64,000 nt of DNA from Lachnospiraceae bacterium UBA7199. GTDB taxonomy: Bacteria > Bacillota > Clostridia > Lachnospirales > Lachnospiraceae. The stretch's first letter is position 1. Every line of letters begins with the position of its first letter. The notes beneath the pieces were generated by a model that saw only the letters and a program-made list of their open reading frames with translations, was not told the origin of the DNA and did no database searches. Where the stretch lies: assembly GCA_002490775.1 (NCBI GenBank), contig DKUR01000111.1:5856-69855 (forward strand), given 5' to 3'. The translations under genes were made by a program, and so were the position numbers. Below, one piece after another: positions 1-9,117 of this stretch.

Positions 1-1
1 T

Positions 2-559
2 CAGATCAAAGACAGTGTTTCTACTGGTACGCTGGTGATCAGTATTGCGGCAGGAAAAACGATGGCGCAGATACAGGAGGCTTTTGGAAAGAGCCTTAAA
101 CTGGTTCGTTGTATGCCTAACACGCCGGCAATGGTGGGAGAAGGCTGCAGCGGTGTATGCAGGAATGAACTGGTTTCTGATGAAGAAATGGATAGGTGTA
201 TGAGGCTTCTTGGCAGTTTTGGAGTTGCCCAGGAGGTTCCGGAAGGAATGATGGATGCAGTGGGGGGAGTCAGTGGAAGCTCTCCCGCATTTGTATTTAT
301 GTTTATAGAAGCTTTGGCAGATGGCGCTGTAAGGGCAGGAATGCCCAGAAAGCAGGCATATCAGTTTGCTGCGCAAACAGTCTGCGGAAGTGCAAAACTG
401 ATGCTAGAAACAGGGATGCATCCGGGAGAACTTAAGGATATGGTGTGTTCTCCTTCGGGAACCACCATTGAAGGTGTCAGAATATTAGAAGAAATGGGCT
501 TTAGAAGTGCGGTTATGAATGCGGTGGGAGCCTGTGTCGATAAATCCAAAAAAATGTAA
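2..559 (+). CDS. proC: pyrroline-5-carboxylate reductase, C-terminal part (5' end outside window)
   Basis: Last step of proline synthesis, NAD(P)H-dependent reduction of pyrroline-5-carboxylate in the cytoplasm. The 185 visible codons run open from the left edge. They hold the family's RCMPNTPA block, the helical dimerisation segment beginning GVSGSSPAFVF, and the SPSGTTIEGV motif that matches the substrate-binding region of ProC. The N-terminal Rossmann fold lies mostly outside the window. A GTG at 35 is an internal codon and not the start, because the same frame stays open upstream with family-like sequence. No obvious terminator follows; the next gene has its own promoter. Confidence 0.93.
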   Translation, partial: QIKDSVSTGTLVISIAAGKTMAQIQEAFGKSLKLVRCMPNTPAMVGEGCSGVCRNELVSDEEMDRCMRLLGSFGVAQEVPEGMMDAVGGVSGSSPAFVFMFIEALADGAVRAGMPRKQAYQFAAQTVCGSAKLMLETGMHPGELKDMVCSPSGTTIEGVRILEEMGFRSAVMNAVGACVDKSKKM

Positions 560-628
560 AAAAAACGTAATAAATTTTATAGATTAAATTAAATATGCAG
601 CAGAAAATCCGGTTCAAATTACCAAAAC

Positions 629-657
629 TTGACAAATATCAGACGATTTGGTAATAT
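629..657 (+). promoter_or_regulatory. sigma-A-type promoter of the SleB-like hydrolase gene
   Basis: TTGACA at 629-634, a 17-base spacer and TAATAT at 652-657, in an AT-rich gap. This is close to the vegetative consensus and sits about 66 bases before the next start codon. Confidence 0.6.
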
Positions 658-723
658 AAACTCCAAACCTATTGTAATAAATCCGTAACAATTAAGTAAA
701 CGGAATATTTTGGAGGTAGCAAA

Positions 724-1803
724 ATGAATCGGAGAAATAGGCTGCTGGCAGCGGTGGCAGGGGTTGTTTTATTCCTGCTTTTCTTTTCAGCAGAGGAAAT
801 AACCGTTCAGGCAGGTGAAAAGGAAGGCTATGATTTTTCCGGTGCTGGTGTTGCAGAGGTGCTGGATCCCGGCGCATTAAGCACGGAAAATCCTATTGAA
901 GAGCAGAAGGAACTGAATATCAACCAGAAGTTCGAGGCGGAAAAGGAGAGGATGGAAGAAGAACTTACTATGGCTAATGTCCAGAATGCATTAAATATCA
1001 GGGCACAGGCAGATGAAAGTTCTGAAAAAGTAGGTCTTTTATATAAAGACTGCGGCGGTACGATTCTGGAACGAAAAGACGGCTGGACAAAGTTCCGTTC
1101 CGGTAATGTGACAGGCTGGGCAAAGGATGAATATCTTTTGTTTGGAGAAGATGCAAAGGAAATGGCAGAGGATGTGGGAAACTGGATTGTTACACTGGAA
1201 AGCAGTGCTGTCCGGGTAAGAATGGAGCCAGATAGTAATGCGGATTTTTATGGCGTTCTGGCACACGAAGACTCTGTTGAGCTGGTCGAGATCATAGACG
1301 ATCAATGGATCAGCGTGGACTTTAATGATGAAATAGGTTATGTAAATACGGATTATATTAATGTAAGATTTCATATTGATGAAGGAGAAAGCATAGAGGT
1401 TATCAGGGCAAGGGAGCGGGAGGAAGAAGAACGCAGGCGTACTGCAAACAGAGGCGCAGTGGCAGCAGATGCGGACGAATTAAGACTCTTAGGTGCACTG
1501 ATTTACTGTGAAGCCGGCAACCAGTCCTATGAGGGCATGGTAGGTGTTGGCGCAGTGGTTATGAATCGTGTAAAGAGCGGGGCATATCCAAATACCATAC
1601 ACGCAGTAATTTATGCTTCTGGCCAGTTTACACCGGCAATGACAGGAAAGGTGGCAAGAGTATATGAAGGGACAGTGCCTGATCTGTGTATGCAGGCTGC
1701 CCAGGCTGCTCTTAATGGAGAGACTACTGTTGGTGATGCCACTCACTTCAGGCGGGCAGGAAGAAGAGAAGGATTTGTTTTAGGAGACCACGTATTCTGG
1801 TAA
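724..1803 (+). CDS. exported SH3-domain cell wall hydrolase, SleB (Hydrolase_2) family
   Basis: Probable secreted peptidoglycan hydrolase of 359 residues. Residues 1-30 form a signal peptide or anchor (basic start, hydrophobic core at 8-22). Two bacterial SH3-like domains follow at about 83-142 and 153-215 and probably bind the wall. A charged Glu/Arg-rich linker leads into a SleB-type catalytic domain at about 250-359, with YCEAGNQSYEGM (Glu263 the expected catalytic acid) and a conserved ATHFRRAG-like end. The SleB family includes the spore cortex-lytic enzyme, but the SH3 domains argue for a general wall enzyme and the substrate is inferred. The start is fixed by TTTGGAGG seven bases upstream. 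It is monocistronic, with its own promoter and a strong terminator. Confidence 0.85.
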   Translation: MNRRNRLLAAVAGVVLFLLFFSAEEITVQAGEKEGYDFSGAGVAEVLDPGALSTENPIEEQKELNINQKFEAEKERMEEELTMANVQNALNIRAQADESSEKVGLLYKDCGGTILERKDGWTKFRSGNVTGWAKDEYLLFGEDAKEMAEDVGNWIVTLESSAVRVRMEPDSNADFYGVLAHEDSVELVEIIDDQWISVDFNDEIGYVNTDYINVRFHIDEGESIEVIRAREREEEERRRTANRGAVAADADELRLLGALIYCEAGNQSYEGMVGVGAVVMNRVKSGAYPNTIHAVIYASGQFTPAMTGKVARVYEGTVPDLCMQAAQAALNGETTVGDATHFRRAGRREGFVLGDHVFW

Positions 1804-1808
1804 ATGAG

Positions 1809-1856
1809 AAAAACAGTTGGCACAAGCGGCAGGCATTGTGCCAACTGTTTTTGTTA
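1809..1856 (+). terminator. rho-independent terminator after the SleB-like gene
   Basis: A 15-base perfect inverted repeat (AAACAGTTGGCACAA at 1811-1825 against 1836-1850) with a 10-base loop, followed by a T-rich tract. Because A-runs precede it, it could also work in the reverse direction. Confidence 0.85.
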
Positions 1857-1872
1857 ACATAAATGGTTAGGG

Positions 1873-1901
1873 TTGCTTCCGGCAGTTTAATGTAGTAAAA
1901 T
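1873..1901 (+). promoter_or_regulatory. candidate promoter of the nfeD-SPFH pair
   Basis: TTGCTT at 1873-1878, a 17-base spacer and TAAAAT at 1896-1901, just downstream of the preceding terminator and about 40 bases before the NfeD-like start. Confidence 0.45.
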
Positions 1902-1942
1902 ATTTTTGACAAAGTCATTTTTATTTGTGTAAAGGAGGAAGT

Positions 1943-2383
1943 ATGAATCTAACGACGATTTGGCTTATTGTTTTTGTTGCCTGCATTGTCATTGAAATCA
2001 TCAGTATGGGGCTTACCACGATCTGGTTTGCAGGAGGTGCATTGATTGCCGCTGTAGCAGCAGTGATTGGTGTTCCGCTTTGGATGCAGATTGTTCTTTT
2101 TGTACTTGTATCTTTAATTCTTTTGTATTTTACACGCCCGATTGCGGTAAAATATTTTAATAAGGACCGGATCAAGACCAATGCAGAAAGTCTGGTCGGA
2201 AAGCAGGCCATTGTGATCAGCGAAATTGATAATCTCCAGGGAATCGGCCAAGTGACTGTAGAAGGGAAAGAATGGACTGCCAGAACAGTAACTGATGGTA
2301 TAACGCTTCCAACAGGAAGTGTAGTGATCATTCGGGCGATCAGCGGCGTAAAGCTGATGGTGGAAGAAAAACCGCAGCAGTAA
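1943..2383 (+). CDS. NfeD family membrane protein
   Basis: 146 residues. The N-terminal half is three closely spaced hydrophobic segments (from NLTTIWLIVFVACIV to LFVLVSLILLYF), and the C-terminal half is a soluble beta-rich OB-fold-like domain (LVGKQAIVISEIDN onward), the layout of short NfeD proteins. NfeD proteins are usually encoded next to an SPFH/stomatin partner and are thought to act in membrane microdomains; the next gene is exactly such a partner. The reading frame stays open to 1925, but the AAAGGAGG at 1931-1938 lies inside that extension and places the start at the ATG used here. Confidence 0.85.
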   Translation: MNLTTIWLIVFVACIVIEIISMGLTTIWFAGGALIAAVAAVIGVPLWMQIVLFVLVSLILLYFTRPIAVKYFNKDRIKTNAESLVGKQAIVISEIDNLQGIGQVTVEGKEWTARTVTDGITLPTGSVVIIRAISGVKLMVEEKPQQ

Positions 2384-2444
2384 ATACCAGCACATAAATA
2401 TTTAGGTAAGGGGAAATTACAGCCCCGGAAAGAAGAGGAATGAT

Positions 2445-3365
2445 ATGGGATATTTGTTACTTGTGTTATTTGTTGTAATTCTTGTTTTGCTTGCATCCTG
2501 TGTAAAGATTGTACCCCAGGCATCTGCATACGTAGTGGAAAGACTTGGCGCTTATCAGGGGACATGGTCGGTTGGCCTTCATTTTAAACTGCCGATCCTT
2601 GATAAAGTGGCAAAAAAAATCAACTTAAAGGAGCAGGTTGTGGATTTTGCACCTCAGCCTGTTATCACAAAAGATAATGTAACCATGAGAATTGATACGG
2701 TGGTATTTTTCCAGATCACAGATCCTAAGATGTTTGCCTATGGCGTGGAAAATCCCATTATGGCAATTGAAAATCTGACTGCTACCACCCTTCGTAATAT
2801 TATTGGTGATCTGGAACTGGATCAGACGCTTACCTCCAGAGAAACCATTAACACTAAGATGAGAGCTTCCTTGGATGAAGCAACAGATCCTTGGGGAATC
2901 AAGGTAAACAGAGTAGAGCTTAAAAATATCATTCCGCCTGCTGAGATCCAGAATGCTATGGAGAAACAGATGAAGGCAGAGCGTGAACGTAGAGAAGCAG
3001 TAACGCGTGCGGAAGGTGAAAAGAAAGCCAGCGTAACTGTTGCAGAAGGTAAGAAGGCAGCAGCAATCTTAGAAGCAGAGGCAGAGAAGCAGTCAGCAAT
3101 CCTCCGTGCAGAGGCCCAGAAGGAAAAGATGATCCGCGAGGCAGAAGGTGAGGCAGAAGCAATCCTTAAGGTACAGCAGGCAACAGCAGACGGTATCAGA
3201 ATGATTCGTGAAGCTGGAGCAGATGAATCAGTACTCCGTATCAAGAGTCTGGAGGCATTTGAAAAGGCGGCAGACGGCAAAGCTACCAAGATCATTATTC
3301 CCTCTGAGATTCAAGGGCTTGCAGGACTGGCAGCTTCCGTTAAGGAACTGGTAAGCGATAAATAA
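2445..3365 (+). CDS. SPFH/stomatin-like membrane protein (QmcA/HflC type)
   Basis: 306-residue band-7 protein. It has one N-terminal membrane anchor (about residues 2-20), the SPFH domain at about 25-180 with the typical opening VPQASAYVVERLGAY, an Ala/Glu-rich coiled coil at about 175-245 built of AEGEKKA-type repeats, and a short C-terminal tail. Such proteins oligomerise on the inner face of the membrane and modulate proteases or lipid domains. It follows the NfeD gene by 61 bases with its own Shine-Dalgarno sequence (AGAAGAGGAA) and is probably co-transcribed with it. Confidence 0.9.
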   Translation: MGYLLLVLFVVILVLLASCVKIVPQASAYVVERLGAYQGTWSVGLHFKLPILDKVAKKINLKEQVVDFAPQPVITKDNVTMRIDTVVFFQITDPKMFAYGVENPIMAIENLTATTLRNIIGDLELDQTLTSRETINTKMRASLDEATDPWGIKVNRVELKNIIPPAEIQNAMEKQMKAERERREAVTRAEGEKKASVTVAEGKKAAAILEAEAEKQSAILRAEAQKEKMIREAEGEAEAILKVQQATADGIRMIREAGADESVLRIKSLEAFEKAADGKATKIIIPSEIQGLAGLAASVKELVSDK

Positions 3366-3402
3366 AAGCAACATTTAAGGCATGAACGTGAGAGGGAAAA
3401 CA

Positions 3403-4389
3403 ATGGACTTAAAAGGCAGAAGTTTTTTAAAGCTTCTTGACTTTACACCAGAAGAGATTTTATATCTGGTGGATTTGGCAGAAGAGTTAAAGGCAAAGAA
3501 GAAAAAAGGAATATTAACACAGGATTTACACAGAGGGAAAAATGTGGCGCTGATCTTTGAAAAGACCAGCACCCGTACCCGCTGTTCTTTTGAGGTGGCG
3601 GCCCATGATCTTGGAATGGGCACCACATATTTGGAGCCTGCTGGTTCCCAGATTGGCAAAAAAGAAAGTATTGCAGACACTGCACGGGTTTTGGGCAGAA
3701 TGTATGAAGGAATAGAATACCGGGGATTTGAGCAGGAGATTGTTGAGGAATTGGCAAAGTATGCTGGTGTTCCAGTTTGGAACGGACTTACCAATGAATT
3801 CCACCCCACGCAAATGCTGGCAGATGTTCTGACGATCAAAGAAAAGCTGGGGCGCATAAAAGGGGTTAAGCTTGCTTACTTAGGAGACGCCCGTTATAAT
3901 ATGGGCAATTCTTATATGGTTCTTTGCGCAAAGCTGGGAATGGATTTTACAGCCTGCACAACTCCAAAATACTTTCCTGATCAAGCATTGGTTGAGGAAT
4001 GTCAAAGAATTGCAAAACAGACAGGGGCTTCCATTACCTTAACTGATGATGTGATGGCAGGGACAAAGGGTGTTGATGTCGTTTGTACGGATGTATGGGT
4101 ATCTATGGGAGAGCCGGATGCTGTGTGGGAAGAGCGGATCAGGGATCTTTCTCCTTATCAGGTGAATCAAAGAGTAATGGAAAATGCAGGAAAGCAGGCG
4201 ATTTTTATGCACTGTCTGCCGGCATTTCATGATTTGAAGACTAAGATAGGAACAGAAATAAGTAAAAAGTTTGGTATTTCAGAGATGGAAGTGACGGATC
4301 AGGTGTTTGAATCTTCTCAGTCAGTGGTATTTGATGAGGCGGAAAATAGAATGCACACAATCAAGGCGGTTATGGCGGCTACACTTTGA
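3403..4389 (+). CDS. argF: ornithine carbamoyltransferase
   Basis: Makes citrulline from ornithine and carbamoyl phosphate, in arginine synthesis or, run backwards, in catabolism. The protein has 328 residues, the normal family length. The carbamoyl-phosphate loop STRTR is in KTSTRTRCSFEVA, the SMG ornithine-binding motif in DVWVSMGE, and the active-site HCLP in MHCLPAFHD. An upstream in-frame ATG exists at 3382, but the start MDLKGRSFLKLLDF matches family N-termini and has a GAGGG purine tract before it. No other arg gene is adjacent, so the anabolic or catabolic role cannot be judged from context. Confidence 0.95.
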   Translation: MDLKGRSFLKLLDFTPEEILYLVDLAEELKAKKKKGILTQDLHRGKNVALIFEKTSTRTRCSFEVAAHDLGMGTTYLEPAGSQIGKKESIADTARVLGRMYEGIEYRGFEQEIVEELAKYAGVPVWNGLTNEFHPTQMLADVLTIKEKLGRIKGVKLAYLGDARYNMGNSYMVLCAKLGMDFTACTTPKYFPDQALVEECQRIAKQTGASITLTDDVMAGTKGVDVVCTDVWVSMGEPDAVWEERIRDLSPYQVNQRVMENAGKQAIFMHCLPAFHDLKTKIGTEISKKFGISEMEVTDQVFESSQSVVFDEAENRMHTIKAVMAATL

Positions 4390-4463
4390 AAATAGGCTTT
4401 AGAAAGCTTGGGGAAATTTTCAATCTATTGTCTGTATCAATGAATTTATGGAGAGATTTAAAT

Positions 4464-4829
4464 ATGAATCAGGAGGCCGGGAGAGAAAAAGTGGTGCTCT
4501 GCGGAGCCAATGCCTATGAAAAGAAGTATTATTTTAATGAGCAGTTTGCAGGTATACCTGACTCTATTAAGGAAGAACTGCACATTATTTGTGTGCTTTT
4601 TACAGAAGAGGTGGGAGGCATTTTCACGATTGAATTTGAATCAGATGGAAGTGTTGCCATGCGCACCGAATTTGCCCCGGAGGATTACCTGTATGATGAA
4701 GTAGGAAGCGGTCTTTTGGTGGGAGAGGTGCGGAGGAAAAGACAAGAGCTGTTTGAATCTTTGAATTTGTATTACCGCGTATTTATCCTTCATGAGGACA
4801 TGAGCAGCCTTTTGGAGGAACAGGAATGA
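4464..4829 (+). CDS. small uncharacterised protein, resembles DUF6145
   Basis: 121 residues with no membrane segment or signal. The pattern VVLCGANAYEKKYYFNEQF, an IICVLFTEEVGGIF strand and a C-terminal LNLYYRVFIL block resembles, from memory, a family of unknown function widespread in Lachnospiraceae (DUF6145); a profile search would settle it. The open frame extends up to a TTG at 4386 overlapping argF, but the ATG chosen has a GGAGAG ribosome site eight bases upstream. It lies between argF and the dihydrouridine synthase in the same direction. Function unknown. Confidence 0.7.
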   Translation: MNQEAGREKVVLCGANAYEKKYYFNEQFAGIPDSIKEELHIICVLFTEEVGGIFTIEFESDGSVAMRTEFAPEDYLYDEVGSGLLVGEVRRKRQELFESLNLYYRVFILHEDMSSLLEEQE

Positions 4830-4845
4830 TAAATGTAAAGGGCTG

Positions 4846-5847
4846 ATGAAGAATATGGCAGATGTAGTAAAAAAACTACAGATAGGAAATGTAGTTTTAG
4901 ATAATAATCTGATATTGGCACCTATGGCAGGCGTAACCGACCTGCCATTTCGTTTGCTTTGCAGAGAACAGGGAGCCGGCTTGGTGTGCATGGAAATGGT
5001 CAGCGCCAAGGCAATTTATTTTCACAATAAAAATACGGAAGAATTAATGGAGATTCATCCTGAAGAACATCCGGTTTCTCTTCAGCTTTTCGGTTCCGAT
5101 CCTGACATAATAAGTGAAATGGCAAAAAGAATTGAGGAAAAACCATTTTCCATATTGGATATTAATATGGGCTGTCCAGTGCCCAAGGTGGTAAATAATA
5201 AAGAAGGCTCTGCTCTTATGAAAGATCCTGCTTTAGTGGAACAAATCATTACGAAAACGGTAAAGGCAGTTAAAAAACCGGTTACAGTGAAGTTCAGGAA
5301 GGGATTTAACGACAGCCTGGTAAATGCGGTGGAGATTGCTAAAATAGCAGAAGGCTGCGGGGCTGCGGCCGTGACGGTTCATGGCAGAACAAGAGAGCAG
5401 TATTATGCAGGAAACGCAGACTGGGAAATTATAACGAAGGTAAAGGAAGCTGTATCAATCCCAGTGATTGGTAATGGAGATGTGACAGACGGGCCGTCTG
5501 CAAAGGCGATGCTCGAACAGACAGGTTGTGATGGCGTGATGATTGGGCGGGCTGTCCGGGGGAATCCCTGGATATTCAGGGAAGTTCTGCATTATTTGAA
5601 AACTGGGGAAAAGCTGCCCAAAAGACCAGTAGATGAAGTGCGGGATACGATTCTGCGTCATGCACATATGGAGCTTGAAGTAAAGGGGGAGTATACAGCG
5701 GTGAGGGAAATGCGTAAGCATATCGGCTGGTATACCATAGGATATCCCAATTCCGCATCGCTGCGGAGAAAGATCAATGGGATGGAATCCTTTGAGGAGC
5801 TTGAAATGGCAGTCAGAATGATCTTTAAAACAGATGCCCGGTTTTGA
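4846..5847 (+). CDS. dusB: tRNA-dihydrouridine synthase (DusB-like)
   Basis: FMN-dependent reduction of uridines in the tRNA D-loop. 333 residues, usual length. It shows the TIM-barrel opening LILAPMAGVTDLPFR, the catalytic cysteine motif INMGCPVPKVVNN, the FMN-phosphate binding segments VHGRTREQYY and VIGNGDVTDG, and the GVMIGRAVRGNPWIF signature, all of the Dus family. The C-terminal helical tRNA-binding part includes the MRKHIGWY pattern. Neighbourhood (Dus, then greA, then lysS) is common in Firmicutes, where the gene sits near lysS. The B subtype is inferred from that context and from length. Confidence 0.92.
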   Translation: MKNMADVVKKLQIGNVVLDNNLILAPMAGVTDLPFRLLCREQGAGLVCMEMVSAKAIYFHNKNTEELMEIHPEEHPVSLQLFGSDPDIISEMAKRIEEKPFSILDINMGCPVPKVVNNKEGSALMKDPALVEQIITKTVKAVKKPVTVKFRKGFNDSLVNAVEIAKIAEGCGAAAVTVHGRTREQYYAGNADWEIITKVKEAVSIPVIGNGDVTDGPSAKAMLEQTGCDGVMIGRAVRGNPWIFREVLHYLKTGEKLPKRPVDEVRDTILRHAHMELEVKGEYTAVREMRKHIGWYTIGYPNSASLRRKINGMESFEELEMAVRMIFKTDARF

Positions 5848-5853
5848 CTAAGA

Positions 5854-6738
5854 GTGATTATTTCAATTTTATGGAATAGGAAAAGGAACTGTTACATATG
5901 CTTTCCTATGGAAACGGATTATAAACGTATTTTTTATGTGGAAATTGCATGGGAAAAGCATCCTGAAAGTGGACAAAATCTGAAAAAAACAGGGCTGCAC
6001 TTAAAAAAGCTGGGGCGGGAGTATCCCTATCTTCTTGGCAGAGGGAGAAGAAAAATAAATAAACTTCAAATATATTTTGTGCTCTTACCAGAATATGCAG
6101 GGAAAAGGCTGTTTAGCGGGAAAATGAAGAACTGGAAACCGGAATGTGCTCAAAAACTTTTAAATGAAGCATGGGAAAGGGCATATGTAAGTCATGGCTG
6201 TACGGAGCAGATTTTTGCTTTGCCTTATAAGAGTTATGCAGAAAACTGTCAAGAATCTATATTTGTGAACTTGCTGTCCACAGGACCTTCACCAGTACTT
6301 CCGGTAGAACTTTGGGCAGTGGGTTTGTATCAGTCCAGGCCCTTTGACAGCCTTTGCATTATGCTGCCGGAGGATGCTGGCGAACAGGAAGCGGAGCAGC
6401 TTAAGGAATTGATGGAGCCTTATCTTCCCAGAATGAAAAGGGTTATTTTTAAGGGACCAAAAAGTACGGCATCAGAGCTTTTAAACGACTATCTATATGA
6501 AGAATTCGGGATTGTGATGACGGAAACGCAAAGGGTTTTGTCAGGTATGCCGGTGCTTGATTTTTGCACGCAGGAGTATGGAAGTGGAAAGGGATATTCT
6601 GCTTTAGGGGACACTAGGAAAGATAAAGTTTATAATTTACAGGAAGGGCGGAAATGGCCTGCTTATATAAGCGAAGGAGAGATTCTGAAATTCCTTGACA
6701 TTGCGGTAAAAAATGGTTATAATACGAAAGTTAATTAA
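5854..6738 (+). CDS. hypothetical protein between dusB and greA
   Basis: 294 residues if read from the GTG six bases after dusB; an ATG at 5908 (residue 19) would give 276 residues and neither start has a strong ribosome site, so the N-terminus is uncertain. No signal peptide, transmembrane segment or recognisable catalytic motif. The C-terminal third (LNDYLYEEFGIVMTETQR, then VLDFCTQEYGSG) looks like a folded cytosolic domain. Codon use and base composition match the neighbours. I do not recognise the family; its tight placement suggests co-transcription with dusB. Confidence 0.7.
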   Translation: MIISILWNRKRNCYICFPMETDYKRIFYVEIAWEKHPESGQNLKKTGLHLKKLGREYPYLLGRGRRKINKLQIYFVLLPEYAGKRLFSGKMKNWKPECAQKLLNEAWERAYVSHGCTEQIFALPYKSYAENCQESIFVNLLSTGPSPVLPVELWAVGLYQSRPFDSLCIMLPEDAGEQEAEQLKELMEPYLPRMKRVIFKGPKSTASELLNDYLYEEFGIVMTETQRVLSGMPVLDFCTQEYGSGKGYSALGDTRKDKVYNLQEGRKWPAYISEGEILKFLDIAVKNGYNTKVN

Positions 6739-6789
6739 GACCTTATATGATATTTAACAAACATAAAAGATGGAAGAGGGCGATTAGCA

Positions 6790-7272
6790 ATGGAAGAAAA
6801 AAAGAACATACTAACCTATGAGGGACTCAGAAAATATGAGGATGAGCTTCATGAACTGAAGGTAGTAAAAAGGCAGGAAGTAGCACAAAAAATCAAAGAG
6901 GCCAGAGAACAGGGTGATTTATCTGAAAATGCTGAATATGATGCAGCAAAGGATGAACAGCGCGATATTGAAGCGAGAATTGAAGAGCTGGAAAAAATTC
7001 TTAAGAATGTGGAGGTAGTGGTTGAAGATGAAGTTGATCTTGATAAGATCAATATTGGATGCTGTGTAAAGATACGTGATCTTGAATTTAATGAAGATCT
7101 GGAATATAAAATCGTAGGTTCTACAGAAGCAAACAGCTTAAAGGGTAAAATTTCCAATGAATCACCTGTTGGAAAGGCACTGATTGGCAAGGGGCTGAAT
7201 GATATTGTTGAAGTGGAAACTCAGGCAGGCATTCTTAAATATCAGGTTCTTGAAATTCAGAGATCAAATTAA
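6790..7272 (+). CDS. greA: transcription elongation factor GreA
   Basis: 160 residues, typical of GreA. The N-terminal coiled coil (about 10-80) carries the acidic tip motif LSENAEYDAAKDEQ, which reaches the RNA polymerase active site to stimulate cleavage of backtracked transcripts. The C-terminal FKBP-like domain follows (NIGCCVKIRDLEF to the VEVETQAGILKYQV end). GGAAGAGGGCG precedes the start. It is directly upstream of lysS, a conserved Firmicute arrangement, with 59 bases between the genes. Confidence 0.96.
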   Translation: MEEKKNILTYEGLRKYEDELHELKVVKRQEVAQKIKEAREQGDLSENAEYDAAKDEQRDIEARIEELEKILKNVEVVVEDEVDLDKINIGCCVKIRDLEFNEDLEYKIVGSTEANSLKGKISNESPVGKALIGKGLNDIVEVETQAGILKYQVLEIQRSN

Positions 7273-7331
7273 GATTTTACAGTTTTTAAGGTATCAGGCG
7301 TGCAGCCTTTCATTGAGAAGGAGTGTTAGAA

Positions 7332-8846
7332 GTGGCAGAACAGCAGAAAAACCAATCGCAGAACAATCAACCACAAAATGAGCAGGATTTAGGTCAACTA
7401 CTCAAAATAAGAAGAGAAAAGCTTGCAGCATTGCAGGAAGCGGGGAAAGATCCCTTTCAAATCACAAAATATGATGTCACTGCCCACAGCAGGGATATTA
7501 AGGATAATTACGAACAGATGGAAGGAAGTACAGTGTCTGTTGCCGGGCGTATCATGCAAAAGCGTGTGATGGGTAAGGCTTCTTTTTGTAATATTCAGGA
7601 TTTAAAAGGCAATATTCAGTCTTATGTGGCGAGAGACAGTGTGGGTGAGGAAGTCTATGCTGACTTTAAAAAATATGATGTGGGTGATATTGTAGGAATT
7701 ACCGGACAAGTATTCAAAACCAAAACAGGGGAAATTTCCATTCATGCTACAGATATTGTTTTGCTTTCCAAAAGTTTGCAGATTCTTCCTGAAAAGTATC
7801 ATGGACTAACCAATACAGATATTCGTTACCGTCAGAGATACACAGACCTGATCATGAATGAAGAGGTAAAGGAAACCTTTGTCAAGAGATCAAAAATTAT
7901 TACCGCAATCAGAAGATATTTAGATGAACAGGGCTTTATGGAGGTGGAGACTCCTATGCTGGTGTCCAACGCAGGCGGCGCAGCAGCAAGGCCATTTGAG
8001 ACACATTTTAATGCATTGGATGAAGATGTAAAGCTCCGCATCTCACTGGAATTGTACTTAAAGAGATTGATTGTAGGCGGGCTGGAAAGAGTCTATGAGA
8101 TTGGCCGTGTGTTTAGAAATGAAGGCCTGGATACCAGGCACAATCCTGAATTTACGTTGATGGAGCTGTATCAGGCTTACACAGACTATAATGGAATGAT
8201 GGACTTAACAGAGAATATGTTCCGTCATGTTGCACAGGAGGTCTGTGGAACTACCGTTGTACCTTATGGGGAAGAAATGATTGATCTTGGCAAGCCTTTT
8301 GAGCGGCTGACAATGATTGATGCAGTGAAAAAATATACAGGAATCGATTTTGATCAGGTTCCTGATACTGCTGCTGCTAAAAAGCTGGCAGACGAAAAAG
8401 AAGTTCATTATGAGGACAGGCATACAAAGGGAGATATCCTAAATTTATTCTTTGAGGAATTTGTGGAGGAACATTTGGTTCAGCCCACCTTTGTTATGGA
8501 TCATCCGGTAGAAATTTCACCCCTCACCAAAAGAAAACCTGACAAGCCGGATTACGTGGAACGCTTTGAATTATTTATCACTGGACGCGAGATGTGCAAT
8601 GCTTATTCTGAATTGAATGATCCCATCGACCAGAGAGAACGCTTTAAAGCACAGGAAGCAGCATTGGCAGCAGGCGACGAGGAGGCAAACACCACCGACG
8701 AGGACTTTATGAATGCCCTGGAAATTGGTATGCCGCCTACCGGAGGAATCGGCTATGGCATTGACAGGCTTGTGATGCTGCTCACCAATTCACCTGCGAT
8801 CAGGGATGTTTTGTTGTTCCCGACGATGAAGAGCTTGGATAAGTAA
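7332..8846 (+). CDS. lysS: lysyl-tRNA synthetase, class II
   Basis: Charges tRNA-Lys. 504 residues. The N-terminal OB-fold anticodon-binding domain includes VSVAGRIMQKRVMGKASF. Class II motif 2 is RVYEIGRVFRNEGLDTRHNP and motif 3 is GGIGYGIDRLVML. The GTG start is chosen because AAGGAG lies eight bases upstream; an earlier in-frame GTG overlaps that site. The last eight codons are part of the left attachment site of an integrated element. The element keeps the coding sequence intact, ending Lys-stop on the left copy, and the right copy encodes the same residues with one synonymous change. Confidence 0.97.
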   Translation: MAEQQKNQSQNNQPQNEQDLGQLLKIRREKLAALQEAGKDPFQITKYDVTAHSRDIKDNYEQMEGSTVSVAGRIMQKRVMGKASFCNIQDLKGNIQSYVARDSVGEEVYADFKKYDVGDIVGITGQVFKTKTGEISIHATDIVLLSKSLQILPEKYHGLTNTDIRYRQRYTDLIMNEEVKETFVKRSKIITAIRRYLDEQGFMEVETPMLVSNAGGAAARPFETHFNALDEDVKLRISLELYLKRLIVGGLERVYEIGRVFRNEGLDTRHNPEFTLMELYQAYTDYNGMMDLTENMFRHVAQEVCGTTVVPYGEEMIDLGKPFERLTMIDAVKKYTGIDFDQVPDTAAAKKLADEKEVHYEDRHTKGDILNLFFEEFVEEHLVQPTFVMDHPVEISPLTKRKPDKPDYVERFELFITGREMCNAYSELNDPIDQRERFKAQEAALAAGDEEANTTDEDFMNALEIGMPPTGGIGYGIDRLVMLLTNSPAIRDVLLFPTMKSLDK

Positions 8847-8847
8847 A
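8818..8847 (+). repeat. attL core repeat (lysS 3' end)
   Basis: Left copy of the 30-base direct repeat. It starts at TCCCGACGATG and ends just past the lysS stop codon; one mismatch to the right copy (G at 8843, A at 18880) falls in the third position of the final lysine codon. Confidence 0.88.
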
Positions 8848-8896
8848 AAGCTGAAAATAGGGCATTTTCAAGCAATTCAAGGGGCTTAAATTTGTA

Positions 8897-8916
8897 TTTT
8901 ACGACTAAGTTACGAC
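8897..8916 (+). repeat. integrase arm-type sites, left end (two TTACGAC copies)
   Basis: TTACGAC occurs twice with a four-base spacer (8899-8905 and 8910-8916), about 50 bases inside attL. The same motif occurs three times right after the integrase gene. This spacing is what is expected of arm-binding sites for the integrase N-terminal domain. Confidence 0.6.
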
Positions 8917-8947
8917 AAATGGAGAGCCTTGATATAGTAAATAGTTA

Positions 8948-8985
8948 AGACACCATTACTTATAGAGATTTGGGTAGTGATGTCT
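8948..8985 (+). repeat. imperfect hairpin repeat, copy 1
   Basis: AGACACCATTAC pairs with GTAGTGATGTCT across a short loop. A near-identical hairpin lies at 10329-10366, so the two copies flank the ImmA/IrrE cassette. The similarity extends about 20 bases upstream on both copies. No T-run follows this copy, so it is less terminator-like than copy 2. Confidence 0.55.
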
Positions 8986-9117
8986 TCTATAAAATATCTG
9001 CATAACTTGAAAAAATTGTGCATTTTTGGTAAAATAAATATGTAAATTACCTGATATTTGTGCTTACCTGCTCATATATTTTTATCATTAGGAGAAGATA
9101 TGTGAGGAGGTGATTAT